Of a stretch of DNA of 64,000 bases, positions 35,346 to 45,861 are shown one piece after another; the stretch's first letter is position 1; every line of letters begins with the position of its first letter. The notes below the pieces were generated by a model that saw only the letters and a program-made list of their open reading frames with translations, was not told where the DNA came from and ran no database searches. The stretch covers positions 23,229-87,228 of the forward strand of contig JAGSGF010000008.1 of assembly GCA_023955335.1 (NCBI GenBank), written 5' to 3'. The stretch is from Yoonia sp. GTDB taxonomy: Bacteria; Pseudomonadota; Alphaproteobacteria; Rhodobacterales; Rhodobacteraceae. The translations under genes were made by a program, and so were the position numbers.

Positions 35346-36899
35346 ATGTTAAATGGAATTAGCAGACGTGGTCTGATGAAAACCGGCGCTGCCGCTGGTG
35401 TTTTGTCGATGACCGGTATGCCGCTGAAGGCGGCAACAAGAGGCGGCAAGCTAACCGCTGGCCTGAGTGGTGCAAACACATCCGATAGCTGGGACAGCCG
35501 CACGCATTCTGACATCTTTATGCTCGCTTGTTCGCAGGGCTCTGTATTTGACAGCCTGACAGAAGTTGCGGCCGATGGATCGCTTAAGGGCGAGTTGGCC
35601 GAAAGCTGGGAAGCGTCTTCGGATGCGAAAACCTGGACGTTCAATCTGCGGTCTGGTGTGACGTTCCACAACGGCAAAGCGTTCGGCGCTGACGATGTGA
35701 TCGCGTCCTTGGGAATGCACATTGGTGAAGACAGCAAATCAGCCGCCAAGCCGATTGTTGAAGCCATCACAGAGATGAAGAAAATGTCTGACACGCAGGT
35801 GCAGTTCACGCTTGCATCCGGCAACGCGGATTTCCCATATCTGATGTCGGACTATCACATCTGCATGTATCCAGCCGGCATGATCGAAGAAGCGATTGCC
35901 AAGGGTATCGGCACGGGTCTGTATCAGGTCGAAAGCTTTGATCCGGGTGTGCGCATGGTCGCCAACCGCGTTAAAGATCACTATAAAGGTGACAGCGCTG
36001 GTTTCTTTGATCAGATCGAATACATCGCGATCAACGACAATACTGCGCGTATGAACGCGTTGATGACCGGTCAAGTTGATACGATCAACCGGATCGATTT
36101 CAAAACTGAAGCTCTTTTAAAAGCCAACCCTGCGTTGCGCATTCAAGAAGTCACCGGCAACCAGCATTATACATTCCCAATGTTGACGGACACGTCACCG
36201 TTTAACGATGTTAATGTGCGTAAGGCATTGAAGTACGGCGTGAACCGTCAGGAATTGGTCGAAAAGATCCTGCTTGGTCACGGTGCTGTTGGTAACGACA
36301 CGCCAATCGGTCCTGCAAACCAGTTCTACAACGACGAGATGGAGCAGCTGGCTTACGATCCTGATAAGTCCAAGTTCTACCTTAAGCAGGCTGGCATCGA
36401 TAGCATCGACATCGATTTGTCCGCGTCCAACGCTGCATTTGAAGGCGCGGTCGACGCGGCCCAGTTGATGCAAGCATCCATGAGCGGCACAGGTATCAAC
36501 CTGAATGTCGTGCAGGAACCTTCTGACGGGTATTGGTCTAACGTTTGGCTGAAGAAGGGCTTTTCAGCTGCGTATTGGTCCGGTCGTGCGACCGAAGACT
36601 GGATGTTTGCGACTGCCTACGAAACTGGTGTTCCTTGGAACGACAGCCAATGGGATGACAAAGACAGTGCTCGTTTCCAAGAGCTTCTGTTGTCTGCGCG
36701 TGCCGAGCTGGATAGCGACACTCGCAAGGCGCAGTACTTTGAAATGCAGGAAATTTTGCGTGACGAAGGTGGTACATTGATCCCGATGTTCGCCAACTAC
36801 GTGCAGGCCGTGAACAACCGGATCAGCAGCCCTGATCAAGTTGGTAACCTGTGGCAGATGGATAACGCGCGCATGGCCGAGCGTTGGTCCGTGGCATAA
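35346..36899 (+). CDS. ABC transporter substrate-binding protein, family 5
   Basis: MLNGISRRGLMKTGAAAGVLSMTGMPLKAATRGG twin-arginine-like signal; LAESWEASSDAKTWTFNLRSGVTFHNGKAFGADDVIASL. Confidence 0.94.
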   Translation: MLNGISRRGLMKTGAAAGVLSMTGMPLKAATRGGKLTAGLSGANTSDSWDSRTHSDIFMLACSQGSVFDSLTEVAADGSLKGELAESWEASSDAKTWTFNLRSGVTFHNGKAFGADDVIASLGMHIGEDSKSAAKPIVEAITEMKKMSDTQVQFTLASGNADFPYLMSDYHICMYPAGMIEEAIAKGIGTGLYQVESFDPGVRMVANRVKDHYKGDSAGFFDQIEYIAINDNTARMNALMTGQVDTINRIDFKTEALLKANPALRIQEVTGNQHYTFPMLTDTSPFNDVNVRKALKYGVNRQELVEKILLGHGAVGNDTPIGPANQFYNDEMEQLAYDPDKSKFYLKQAGIDSIDIDLSASNAAFEGAVDAAQLMQASMSGTGINLNVVQEPSDGYWSNVWLKKGFSAAYWSGRATEDWMFATAYETGVPWNDSQWDDKDSARFQELLLSARAELDSDTRKAQYFEMQEILRDEGGTLIPMFANYVQAVNNRISSPDQVGNLWQMDNARMAERWSVA

Positions 36900-36919
36900 G
36901 CCACCTGTCATTAGAACAG

Positions 36920-36948
36920 AAAACGCCCCGCAAATTGTGGGGCGTTTT
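36920..36948 (+). terminator. Intrinsic terminator after ABC operon
   Basis: AAAACGCCCC-GCAAATTGT-GGGGCGTTTT. Confidence 0.85.
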
Positions 36949-37066
36949 GCGTTGAACGGTTCAAAATCGTGGCCGTGGCGTCATAAGATCGCCATGTTCA
37001 TGCTGTTTGGAAGTGGTTAATTCAGCTAACATGGAAAGCCGGCATAGGCCGTGAGAGGAATTTTTG

Positions 37067-37645
37067 ATGAACAGCGTTATGAAAACAGTAGCCAAAACTT
37101 TTGCGGCGGCATTTCTATTAACCGTACCGCCTGCGATCGCAATCAGCGTTTCAGCAACGCCAGCATTTGCTGAAAAGGGCGGCAATTCAAATCGTGGTAA
37201 TTCCAATGGCAACCGTGGCAACCGGGATGCGAAATCTAATGGCAACTCAGCAAATCGCGGCGCCATTGCCAGCGAATTGAAAGGCTTAAACGCAGCGCAT
37301 GCCAGCGCAAACGGGTTAGCCAATTCTTCGCCCGATAGCATGCCGGGTAAACTGTATACTTACCAGCAATCGACGCTTGCGTTGAATTCATCTGCGACAG
37401 CGGTTCAAGAGGCGTCTGACCTTGTTGATGCGCTAAATGCGATGACAGAAGAGCAGTTTAATGACTTGAATCCTGACCTTGATTACACCGCAACCATTCT
37501 TCAGGCATCCGTCGCATATGACACTTCACTTGCAGCGCTTGACGCTGCTGAAATTGATGCGGACGCATCTTTGCTCACCTTGACGGGCGGACGTGAGCTG
37601 TCTGACGGTGCGATGGCAGAATTACAGGCGCTCTTGGGCCTCTGA
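37067..37645 (+). CDS. Hypothetical exported protein with Asn/Gly/Arg-rich low-complexity segment
   Basis: Signal peptide MNSVMKTVAKTFAAAFLLTVPPAIAISVSATPAFAEKGG then NSNRGNSNGNRGNRDAKSNGNSANRG. Confidence 0.8.
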   Translation: MNSVMKTVAKTFAAAFLLTVPPAIAISVSATPAFAEKGGNSNRGNSNGNRGNRDAKSNGNSANRGAIASELKGLNAAHASANGLANSSPDSMPGKLYTYQQSTLALNSSATAVQEASDLVDALNAMTEEQFNDLNPDLDYTATILQASVAYDTSLAALDAAEIDADASLLTLTGGRELSDGAMAELQALLGL

Positions 37646-37685
37646 CCTAAAAAATGGGCAAGTGACCATTTGGTTGCTTGCCCCC

Positions 37686-37714
37686 TTGCAGACTCAGTTC
37701 ACCTTGTCTATATC
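37686..37714 (+). promoter_or_regulatory. Sigma70-like promoter TTGCAG-N17-TATATC for the rimP leader
   Basis: -35 at 37686-37691, -10 at 37709-37714, 17-nt spacer. Confidence 0.5.
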
Positions 37715-37770
37715 CCTCTTAACAGCGGCGTGCTGGGGTCCAAACCCAGCGCCCAACCGGAAATTTGTGA

Positions 37771-37792
37771 CGGGCCGTGCGCCCGTTTTTTT
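37771..37792 (+). terminator. Intrinsic-terminator-like hairpin immediately upstream of rimP (attenuator candidate)
   Basis: CGGGC-CGTGC-GCCCG followed by TTTTTTT; ends 15 nt before the rimP ATG; preceded by hairpin GCTGGG-GTCCAAA-CCCAGC (37732-37750). Confidence 0.6.
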
Positions 37793-37807
37793 GTGCTTGG
37801 AGCACCT

Positions 37808-38383
37808 ATGAACGATCTGATCGCCAAAGCGGCCATTGACCGCCGTATCGCCGAGATCATCACACCTGTTGTCGAGGACATGGGTTTTGAGGTCGTGCGT
37901 ATTCGCCTGATGACTGGCAAAGAAAGCATCTTGCAGGTTATGGCCCAAGGTCCCGACGGCAATATCGAGGTTGATGCCTGTGCCAAGATCAGCACCGCCA
38001 TTTCTGCCACGATGGATGTCGAGGATCCGATCCTTGATGCGTATACGCTTGAAGTATCGTCCCCCGGCATTGACCGCCCGCTGACGCGGTTGAAGGATTT
38101 TGCCCAGTGGGAAGGCTTTGAAGCCAAGATCGAGACTGACGAGTTGATCGACGGTCGTCGTCGTTTCAAGGGCCAGCTTGAGGGTGTTGAAGGTGACGAG
38201 ATCTTGATTAACATCGCCGAGGGCACGATTGGCCTGAAATTTGAATGGCTGTCAGACGCCAAATTGGTGCTGACAGATGAGTTGATCCGCGATGTTTTGC
38301 GTGGACGTAAAGATGCGGGTCAGATCGACGAGACCCAATTTGATGAAATCGAAACCATCATTGATGGTGAGGAGAAAACCTGA
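37808..38383 (+). CDS. rimP: Ribosome maturation factor RimP
   Basis: [35 protein letters not shown]...[18 protein letters not shown]. Confidence 0.95.
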   Translation: MNDLIAKAAIDRRIAEIITPVVEDMGFEVVRIRLMTGKESILQVMAQGPDGNIEVDACAKISTAISATMDVEDPILDAYTLEVSSPGIDRPLTRLKDFAQWEGFEAKIETDELIDGRRRFKGQLEGVEGDEILINIAEGTIGLKFEWLSDAKLVLTDELIRDVLRGRKDAGQIDETQFDEIETIIDGEEKT

Positions 38384-39993
38384 TGGCAATTACTTCAGCA
38401 AACCAGCTTGAGCTTCTGCAAACAGCCGAAGCCGTGGCCCGTGAAAAGAACATCGACGCCAACTTGGTTGTCGAAGCGATGGAAGAATCGCTCGCCCGTG
38501 CCGCGAAGTCTCGTTACGGCGCAGAGATGGACATTCGTGTCGCCATCGACCGCAGCACCGGCAAAGCGACCTTTACCCGTGTTCGCACGGTTGTTGAAGA
38601 AGACCTGATGGAAAACTATCAGGCTGAGTTCACGGTTGAGCAGGCCAAAGAATATATGACTGACCCTGAGGTCGGCCAAGAATTTGTCGAAATCGTCCCA
38701 CCAGTCGAGTTGGGCCGTATTGCAGCGCAATCCGCCAAACAGGTGATCTTGCAAAAGGTCCGCGAAGCCGAGCGTGACAAGCAGTATGAAGACTTTAAGG
38801 ACAAGGCGGGCACCATCATCAACGCTGCTGTTAAGCGCGAAGAGTATGGCAACGTCATTGTGGATGTGGGTTCTGGCGAAGCCATCCTGCGTCGCAACGA
38901 AAAGATCGGCCGCGAGTCATATCGCCCGAACGATCGCATCCGTTGTTACATCAAAGAAGTCCGTCGCGAACAGCGCGGTCCACAGATATTCTTGTCGCGT
39001 ACGGCGCCAGAGTTCATGACCGAGCTGTTCAAGATGGAAGTCCCTGAGATTTATGAGGGTATCATCGAGATCAAGGCAGTTGCCCGTGATCCAGGCTCCC
39101 GTGCCAAGATCGCTGTCATTTCTTATGACAACTCTATTGATCCAGTCGGTGCCTGTGTTGGTATGCGTGGTAGCCGTGTTCAGGCTGTTGTTAACGAGCT
39201 GCAGGGCGAGAAGATCGATATCATTCCTTGGAATGAAGATATGCCAACGTTCCTTGTGAATGCATTGCAGCCAGCCGAGGTTTCCAAGGTTGTTCTGGAT
39301 GAAGAAGCTGGCAAGATCGAAGTCGTTGTTCCAGAAGAGCAGCTGTCCTTGGCGATTGGCCGTCGTGGTCAAAACGTGCGCCTTGCGTCCCAGCTGACTG
39401 GCTTGGCCATCGACATCATGACCGAAGAAGAAGAATCCAAGCGTCGTCAGGCCGAGTTCGAACTGCGCACTGGTTTGTTCATGGATGCGCTTGATCTGGA
39501 CGAATTCTTTGCTCAGTTGTTGGTATCCGAAGGGTTCACGAGCCTTGAAGAAGTCGCTTACGTTGATTTGACCGAATTGCTTGTCATCGAAGGCATCGAC
39601 GAAAGCACGGCAGGCGAATTGCAGACACGTGCCCGCGAACATCTGGAAGCCATCAACAACAAGGCGATGGAAGCTGCCCGCGCTGCCGGTGTTGAAGATA
39701 GCCTTGTGAACTTTGAAGGGCTGACGCCGTTGATGCTTGAAGCACTTGGTGCAGACGGCGTGAAGACGCTGGAAGACTTTGCAACATGTGCGGATTGGGA
39801 GCTGGCCGGTGGCTGGACCACAGTCGACGGCGAGCGCCATAAAGACGAAGGCGTGTTGGAGAAATTTGAAGTGTCACTGGAAGAGGCACAAAATATGGTC
39901 ATGACTGCCCGCGTTATGTTGGGTTGGGTTGATCCTGCTGATCTTGAAACTGATAGCGATGATGCCGATATGGCAGAGGAGGCCGAAGCCTGA
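38383..39993 (+). CDS. nusA: Transcription termination/antitermination protein NusA
   Basis: [46 protein letters not shown]...[29 protein letters not shown]. Confidence 0.97.
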   Translation: MAITSANQLELLQTAEAVAREKNIDANLVVEAMEESLARAAKSRYGAEMDIRVAIDRSTGKATFTRVRTVVEEDLMENYQAEFTVEQAKEYMTDPEVGQEFVEIVPPVELGRIAAQSAKQVILQKVREAERDKQYEDFKDKAGTIINAAVKREEYGNVIVDVGSGEAILRRNEKIGRESYRPNDRIRCYIKEVRREQRGPQIFLSRTAPEFMTELFKMEVPEIYEGIIEIKAVARDPGSRAKIAVISYDNSIDPVGACVGMRGSRVQAVVNELQGEKIDIIPWNEDMPTFLVNALQPAEVSKVVLDEEAGKIEVVVPEEQLSLAIGRRGQNVRLASQLTGLAIDIMTEEEESKRRQAEFELRTGLFMDALDLDEFFAQLLVSEGFTSLEEVAYVDLTELLVIEGIDESTAGELQTRAREHLEAINNKAMEAARAAGVEDSLVNFEGLTPLMLEALGADGVKTLEDFATCADWELAGGWTTVDGERHKDEGVLEKFEVSLEEAQNMVMTARVMLGWVDPADLETDSDDADMAEEAEA

Positions 39994-40016
39994 TCGCAGG
40001 CTTCGGAGAACCCTAG

Positions 40017-40652
40017 ATGGCGCGCGGTGGTCACAAAAAACAACACGACGACGATGTAGAACGTAAATGCATCGTCACGGGAGAGGTCACACCAGTGACG
40101 GGCCTTATCCGTTTTGTTGTTGGTCCGGAAAACACGGTTTACCCCGATATCTTGGGTAAGCTGCCCGGACGTGGTATGTATGTGTCCGCTACGAGGGCCG
40201 CATTGGAAGAGGCGGGGCGCGGACAGTTTTCGCGCAGCGCCAAGCAGGCCGTGACCGTTCCCGACGGTTTGGTCGAAGAAGTTGAACGTCAATTGGCGCG
40301 TCACGCGCTTGAGATGATCACTTTGGCCCGCAAGGCAAGCCGTGCGGTTTGTGGATTTGAAAAGGTTAAGGGCTGGCTCGCCGGTGGTGAGCGCGTCCGC
40401 GTTTTGTTGCAAGCCTCTGATGGATCAGAGCGTGGCAAAGCAAAATTATGGACCCCCGAGGGTGCCCGATATTTCGGGTGTTTCACTTCGGAGGAATTGG
40501 GTTTGGCATTCGGGCGTGGAAGTGTGATACATTGCGCGCTCTCGACTGGAAAACTCAGCAACCGTGTTGTAGAGGAAGCCACAAAGCTACGTGGCCTACG
40601 AGAGATAGACGGCGGCGATAAGCCAGCCGGGAAGGATATAGAAGCCAAATGA
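40017..40652 (+). CDS. YlxR (DUF448) family RNA-binding protein with L7Ae-like C-terminal region
   Basis: [52 protein letters not shown]. Confidence 0.9.
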   Translation: MARGGHKKQHDDDVERKCIVTGEVTPVTGLIRFVVGPENTVYPDILGKLPGRGMYVSATRAALEEAGRGQFSRSAKQAVTVPDGLVEEVERQLARHALEMITLARKASRAVCGFEKVKGWLAGGERVRVLLQASDGSERGKAKLWTPEGARYFGCFTSEELGLAFGRGSVIHCALSTGKLSNRVVEEATKLRGLREIDGGDKPAGKDIEAK

Positions 40653-43147
40653 GCGATAACGACGGCAAAAAGACACTCGGTCTTGGCGGTTCGCGCCCAA
40701 GCAATGTGAAGCAGAGCTTCAGCCACGGACGTACCAAGAACGTGGTCGTTGAAACCAAACGCAAGCGCGTTGTGGTTCCCCAGCCTGCTGGTGCGGCAAA
40801 GACAACGGCGAGCGGCAACTCTGCTCCACCGATGGGCGGCGACCCATCCAAGCGTCCGGCAGGCATTTCTGATGCCGAGCTCGCGCGCCGGATGAAGGCA
40901 TTGGCTATGGCCAAGGCCCGTGAAGCCGAAGAAACAATCAAGCGTGAGGCTGAAGAGAAAGCCCGCGCCGCAGATCGTGAAGCCCGCCGCGCCGAGCAAG
41001 AAGCCAAAGAGGCGGAACTTCGCGCACGTGAAGAAAGCGTAAAGGCGAAAGCTGAAGAAGAAGAGCGCAAGCGCATTGAGGCGACGAAAGCCAAAGCTGT
41101 TGCTGATGCCCCTGCTCCTGCCCCTGCACCGCCCGGTGAAACGTCTGTTACCCGTCCATCGTCTGCGCCCCGCAATGCGGACCGCGAAAAGGCGAGCCGT
41201 GGCAACGACAACACCAAAGCCAAGCCTAGTCGTACAGCTGAAGACAACCGCCGTTCTGGGAAGCTGACGCTGAACGATGCGATGGCTGGCCGTCATGGTG
41301 GCCGTCAACGGTCAATGGCTGCGATGAAGCGTAAGCAAGACAAAGCCCGCGCCAAGGCGATGGGTATCTCGGCCGATCGTGAAAAGATCTACCGCGATGT
41401 GTCCTTGCCAGAAGCGATCACCGTTTCCGAGCTGGCCATCCGTATGACCGAGCGTGTGTCCGACGTCGTAAAAGCCTTGATGAATAATGGCATCATGGCG
41501 ACCCAAACACAGACCATCGACGCGGATACGGCCGAGCTGATCATCGAAGAATTTGGCCACACAGTCGTCCGTGTGTCTGATGCCGACGTTGAACAGGTCA
41601 TCGACCAAATCCAAGACGATCCTGCTGACCTGCTGCCTCGCGCCCCGATCATTACGATCATGGGTCACGTTGACCACGGTAAGACATCGTTGCTGGATGC
41701 GATCCGTAACGCCCGCGTTGTTGCTGGCGAAGCTGGCGGTATCACGCAGCATATCGGTGCTTATCAGGTTACAACCGAAAGCGGTCAGGTTCTGTCATTC
41801 CTTGATACTCCAGGTCACGCGGCGTTTACGTCGATGCGATCTCGTGGTGCGCAGGTAACCGATATTGTCGTTCTGGTTGTTGCAGCGGATGATGCGGTTA
41901 TGCCGCAGACCATCGAGGCGATTGCGCATGCAAAAGCCGCGGGCGTGCCAATGATTGTTGCAATCAACAAGATTGACCGGCCAGCAGCCGACGTGAACAA
42001 AGTGCGTGTCGAATTGTTGCAGCACGAGGTTATCGTTGAAGCCATGTCAGGTGATGTTCAGGACGTTGAAGTGTCTGCGATTACCGGTGAAGGCCTGCCA
42101 AAACTGCTTGAGGCGATTGCGCTTCAGGCCGAGATTTTGGAACTGAAAGCCAACCCGAACCGTGCCGCATCTGGCGCTGTTATTGAGGCACAGCTTGACG
42201 TCGGCCGTGGCCCTGTCGCGACTGTTCTGATCCAGAACGGGACACTAAAAACCGGCGACATCTTTGTTGTTGGCGAACAGTGGGGCCGTGTCCGTGCCTT
42301 GATCGACGACAAAGGCGATCGTATCGCGCAGGCCGGTCCATCCGTTCCTGTTGAGGTGCTTGGCCTGAACGGTACGCCAGAAGCGGGTGACGTTTTGAAC
42401 GTCACCGAGACAGAAGCACAAGCGCGTGAAATCGCTGAATACCGTGCTAATGCCGCCAAGGATAAGCGCGCCGCCGCTGGTGCCGCCGTGACCCTTGATC
42501 AGTTGATGGCCAACGCCAAGCAAAGCGAAAGCGTCAGCGAGCTGCCAATCTTGGTCAAAGCCGACGTTCAAGGCTCTGCCGAAGCGATCGTGCAGGCGAT
42601 GGAGAAAATCGGCAATGATGAGGTCCGCGTTCGCGTGCTGCATTCCGGTGTTGGTGCCATCACCGAATCCGATATCGGCCTTGCCGAAGCATCGGGTGCG
42701 CCTGTCATCGGCTTTAACGTTCGTGCCAATGCATCGGCCCGTCAAACTGCCAACCAAAAGGGCGTGGAAATCCGGTATTATTCCGTCATCTACGACCTTG
42801 TGGATGATGTGAAAAAGGCTGCATCTGGCCTGTTGTCCGCCGAGATCAAAGAAAAGTTCATCGGTTATGCGACGATCAAAGACGTGTTCAAAGTGTCCAA
42901 CATTGGCAAAGTTGCTGGTTGTCTCGTGACCGAGGGTGTCGCCCGTCGTTCCGCTGGCGTGCGCCTGCTGCGCGACAACGTGGTTATCCACGAAGGTACG
43001 CTTAAGACGCTCAAGCGTTTCAAGGACGAGGTTGCAGAAGTGCAGTCAGGTCAGGAATGTGGCATGGCGTTCGAGAGCTATGAAGATGTCCGCGCGGGTG
43101 ACGTGATCGAAATCTTCGAGCGTGAGTCGGTTGAACGTAATCTGTAA
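40649..43147 (+). CDS. infB: Translation initiation factor IF-2
   Basis: [40 protein letters not shown]...[32 protein letters not shown]. Confidence 0.97.
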   Translation: MSDNDGKKTLGLGGSRPSNVKQSFSHGRTKNVVVETKRKRVVVPQPAGAAKTTASGNSAPPMGGDPSKRPAGISDAELARRMKALAMAKAREAEETIKREAEEKARAADREARRAEQEAKEAELRAREESVKAKAEEEERKRIEATKAKAVADAPAPAPAPPGETSVTRPSSAPRNADREKASRGNDNTKAKPSRTAEDNRRSGKLTLNDAMAGRHGGRQRSMAAMKRKQDKARAKAMGISADREKIYRDVSLPEAITVSELAIRMTERVSDVVKALMNNGIMATQTQTIDADTAELIIEEFGHTVVRVSDADVEQVIDQIQDDPADLLPRAPIITIMGHVDHGKTSLLDAIRNARVVAGEAGGITQHIGAYQVTTESGQVLSFLDTPGHAAFTSMRSRGAQVTDIVVLVVAADDAVMPQTIEAIAHAKAAGVPMIVAINKIDRPAADVNKVRVELLQHEVIVEAMSGDVQDVEVSAITGEGLPKLLEAIALQAEILELKANPNRAASGAVIEAQLDVGRGPVATVLIQNGTLKTGDIFVVGEQWGRVRALIDDKGDRIAQAGPSVPVEVLGLNGTPEAGDVLNVTETEAQAREIAEYRANAAKDKRAAAGAAVTLDQLMANAKQSESVSELPILVKADVQGSAEAIVQAMEKIGNDEVRVRVLHSGVGAITESDIGLAEASGAPVIGFNVRANASARQTANQKGVEIRYYSVIYDLVDDVKKAASGLLSAEIKEKFIGYATIKDVFKVSNIGKVAGCLVTEGVARRSAGVRLLRDNVVIHEGTLKTLKRFKDEVAEVQSGQECGMAFESYEDVRAGDVIEIFERESVERNL

Positions 43148-43166
43148 AGATTATCGTTAGAATTGG

Positions 43167-43197
43167 AAAAGGGGCAGCTGGTTGGCTGCCCCTTTTT
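43167..43197 (+). terminator. Intrinsic terminator after infB
   Basis: AAAAGGGGCAGC-TGGTTG-GCTGCCCCTTTTT. Confidence 0.88.
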
Positions 43198-43225
43198 CGT
43201 CTCATCTTATCGGGTGGTGGACGCC

Positions 43226-43624
43226 CTAAAGCCAATCTCGCAAGATAGGTATCAAAGGCACGTCAGCAGCTGGCATCGGATAGTTTTTCAGGTCCCGTGC
43301 ATGCACCCACTTGAGCGCTTGGTTTTCGCGGCTTTGCGGTGTGCCTTCCCATTTACGGCACGCAAACAGCGGCATTAGCAGATGAAAGTCATCATAGCTG
43401 TGGCTGGCGAATGTTAGCGGCGCGAGGCAGCTTTCCCATGTGTTGATGCCCAACTCTTCTTCCAGTTCACGGATTAGGGCTGCTTCGGGTGTTTCACCTG
43501 CCTCGACCTTGCCGCCGGGGAATTCCCACAAACCCGCCATGGATTTCCCTGTGGGCCGTTGCCCAAGCAGGACCCGCCCGTCGACGTCGATCAGGGCGAC
43601 GGCAGAAACGAGGAGGGTTTTCAT
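43226..43624 (-). CDS. mutT: (Deoxy)nucleoside triphosphate pyrophosphohydrolase, MutT/Nudix
   Basis: MKTLLVSAVALIDVDGRVLLGQRPTGKSMAGLWEFPGGKVEAGETPEAALIRELEEELGI (Nudix box). Confidence 0.93.
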   Translation of the reverse strand: MKTLLVSAVALIDVDGRVLLGQRPTGKSMAGLWEFPGGKVEAGETPEAALIRELEEELGINTWESCLAPLTFASHSYDDFHLLMPLFACRKWEGTPQSRENQALKWVHARDLKNYPMPAADVPLIPILRDWL

Positions 43625-44835
43625 GACCGATAGTCCGCGTTGATTGTGATGTAGCCGTGGGTCAGATCGCAGGTCCATGCGGTCGCGCTCCCTTGGTCAA
43701 GTCCAAGGTCGACGTTGATCGTTATGTCTTGGTTCTTCATGTAATCCGCGCCTGCGTCTTCGGTATAGGTTTCCGCAACCCAGCCGTTTTCGGCCACAAG
43801 GATATTGCCAAACCGGATTGATAGCAGGTCGCGGTCAGCGGCGGCGCCGGATTTACCGACTGCCATAACAATGCGCCCCCAGTTGGGGTCTTCACCCGCG
43901 ATTGCGGTTTTCACCAGCGGTGAATTTGCAGTGGCCATCGCGACCAGCCGCGCGTCTGCGTCGGTTGCCGCACCTGTCACGTTGATGGTGACAAATTTGG
44001 TGGCCCCTTCGCCGTCGCGCACGACTTGGTGGGCGAGGTCGCGCATCAGGTCATGTAGCGCGGCCTCAAACGCCGCATTGCCTGTGACGTCGACACCAGA
44101 TGCGCCTGTTGCGGCGATCATCAGGCTGTCAGACGTTGATGTGTCGCCATCGACTGTGATGCAGTTGAAGGTCACGGCATTCTTGCGTGAAACCAAGGTC
44201 TGCAGATCGGCCTGGTCGATTTTTGCGTCTGTAAAGATGTAGACAAGCATCGTGGCCATATCGGGGGCGATCATGCCGGACCCTTTGGCGATGCCTGCGA
44301 TTTTAATCGGCATGCCGTTGATCATCACCGTTTTGGTGGACCCTTTGGCGAATGTGTCCGTCGTCATGATTGCCTGCGCAGCGTTACCCAATCGGTCGCT
44401 GCTTTGCGTGTCGTGCAGGTCTTGCAGTTTTGCGATGATTCGATCATGCGGCAATGGCTCGCCGATTACGCCTGTGGAGGCGGTAAAAATACGCCCCTCG
44501 TCAATGCCGGAAATGTCCGAAACACCTTTGCAAAGCGCGGCGACAGATCCGTCGCCTCGTTTGCCGGTAAAGGCGTTGGAATTGCCGGAGTTCACGATGA
44601 TCGCCGCAGGTCCGCTAGAGAGTTTGGCCAGTTTACGCTGACAATCAAGTACGTTGGCTGATCGTGTGGCAGAGGTGGTGAACACCCCCGCCACGCTTGT
44701 GCCGTCAGCCATAATCGCCAACATCACATCGAGCCTGTTTGCATATTTCACCCCGGCCGCAGCGGCCGCAAAGGTGACCCCATCAATGACGGGCAGATCG
44801 GGGAACGCCGCAGGCGCGAGGGGTGATATCGTCAT
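43621..44835 (-). CDS. argJ: Bifunctional glutamate N-acetyltransferase/amino-acid acetyltransferase ArgJ
   Basis: GVKYANRLDVMLAIMADGTSVAGVFTTSATRSANV...GIAKGSGMIAPDMATMLVYIFTDA. Confidence 0.96.
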   Translation of the reverse strand: MTISPLAPAAFPDLPVIDGVTFAAAAAGVKYANRLDVMLAIMADGTSVAGVFTTSATRSANVLDCQRKLAKLSSGPAAIIVNSGNSNAFTGKRGDGSVAALCKGVSDISGIDEGRIFTASTGVIGEPLPHDRIIAKLQDLHDTQSSDRLGNAAQAIMTTDTFAKGSTKTVMINGMPIKIAGIAKGSGMIAPDMATMLVYIFTDAKIDQADLQTLVSRKNAVTFNCITVDGDTSTSDSLMIAATGASGVDVTGNAAFEAALHDLMRDLAHQVVRDGEGATKFVTINVTGAATDADARLVAMATANSPLVKTAIAGEDPNWGRIVMAVGKSGAAADRDLLSIRFGNILVAENGWVAETYTEDAGADYMKNQDITINVDLGLDQGSATAWTCDLTHGYITINADYRS

Positions 44836-44838
44836 GTT

Positions 44839-45678
44839 TTAGTCCAACAGATCAAGGTTGCTAAGCAGGTTTGGGTCGAACTGCCCTGCTTCGGGTCTTA
44901 CAACGGTTACGGCATCGGATAATTCGGTCAAACGGGCTTGGATCGCGGCCTCTTGGATTTCGCCGAACAGTTCTTGGCGCACTGCTTCGAGTGTTGGGAT
45001 GTCCTTGTTGCGCGTTTCCAGCAACGTCACGACGTGCCAGCCGAACTGTGTTTTTACGGGGTCGGACACCTCGCCAACCGACAGCGCCATTGTGGCGTCC
45101 TCAAAAGCTGGAACCATCTGACCGGCGCCGAACCAACCAAGGTTGCCACCGTTTGGCCCCGTTGGCCCCGTGGATACGTTACGCGCCACATCAGCGAATT
45201 CTTCGCCTTCAGTGATGCGGGCTTTGGCAGCAAGCGCTTCTTCCTCGGTTTCCACCAAAAGGTGGGACGCGTTGTATTCCGTTGTGGGTTTTTCAGCGGC
45301 AAAGCGGGCCTCATAGGCGGCCTGAATGGCCTCATCTGTGGTCGCGCCATTTGTGATGTCGTTGATAACTTCGCCAGCCATCAGGCTGCGGCGTTCGTTT
45401 TGCACGGCATAGTCCACACGACCCGGTACGTCGGTTAGCGCGTCAGCCAGAATCTGTTGTTGGATCAGCTGATCAAGGATACCTGCAAACAGCACATCAT
45501 CGCCCAGCTGTGCGTATTGCTGTGGCAGTTGTGCGCGCGTGATGATCATTTGACCGAGCGTGATTTCGGTATCGCCCACGGTCGCGATCACCGTGTCAGC
45601 GGTTGCATCTTGGGCCACACCAGTTGTTGCGGCCAATGACAGGGCCAAAGCCCCCAAATATGTTGCATGTTTCAGCAT
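44839..45678 (-). CDS. Peptidylprolyl isomerase, parvulin family, exported
   Basis: MLKHATYLGALALSLAATTGVAQ signal; ASHLLVETEEEALAAKARITEGEEFADVARNVSTGPTGPNGGNLGWFGAGQMVPAFEDA. Confidence 0.92.
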   Translation of the reverse strand: MLKHATYLGALALSLAATTGVAQDATADTVIATVGDTEITLGQMIITRAQLPQQYAQLGDDVLFAGILDQLIQQQILADALTDVPGRVDYAVQNERRSLMAGEVINDITNGATTDEAIQAAYEARFAAEKPTTEYNASHLLVETEEEALAAKARITEGEEFADVARNVSTGPTGPNGGNLGWFGAGQMVPAFEDATMALSVGEVSDPVKTQFGWHVVTLLETRNKDIPTLEAVRQELFGEIQEAAIQARLTELSDAVTVVRPEAGQFDPNLLSNLDLLD

Positions 45679-45861
45679 TAAACGATCCCTTGATGCTCCG
45701 CGACGGGTCACGGCGTTGACAGTGTATAGGCGGCCCCTTACATCCAAGATACGCCTTAGAGGGGGCAGGCTTAGCCCTTTGTAGGTGGCCCGTACGTGGC
45801 CCACAAGCAACCTCCTCTCAAATATATGTAAGCAGTGCGTGATGACGCCGTCGGAGAGAAT

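Noticed and set aside
36920-36948. Inverted repeat as possible regulatory element
   Set aside because: Simple intrinsic terminator after the ABC substrate-binding gene.
37656-37683. GGGCAAG...CTTGCCC hairpin after the NRG-rich gene as a strong terminator
   Set aside because: No T-run follows; possibly a weak terminator but not supported enough to list as a feature.
37731-37770. tRNA T-arm-like CTGGG-GTCCAAA-CCCAG
   Set aside because: The loop does not match a T-loop (TTCRANY) and no cloverleaf can be built around it; better explained as a leader hairpin.
38917-39840. 307-aa minus-strand ORF within nusA (and similar long antisense ORFs in infB, dnaK, ndvB, secA)
   Set aside because: Shadow ORFs typical of GC-rich, codon-biased genes; the sense strand encodes conserved proteins.
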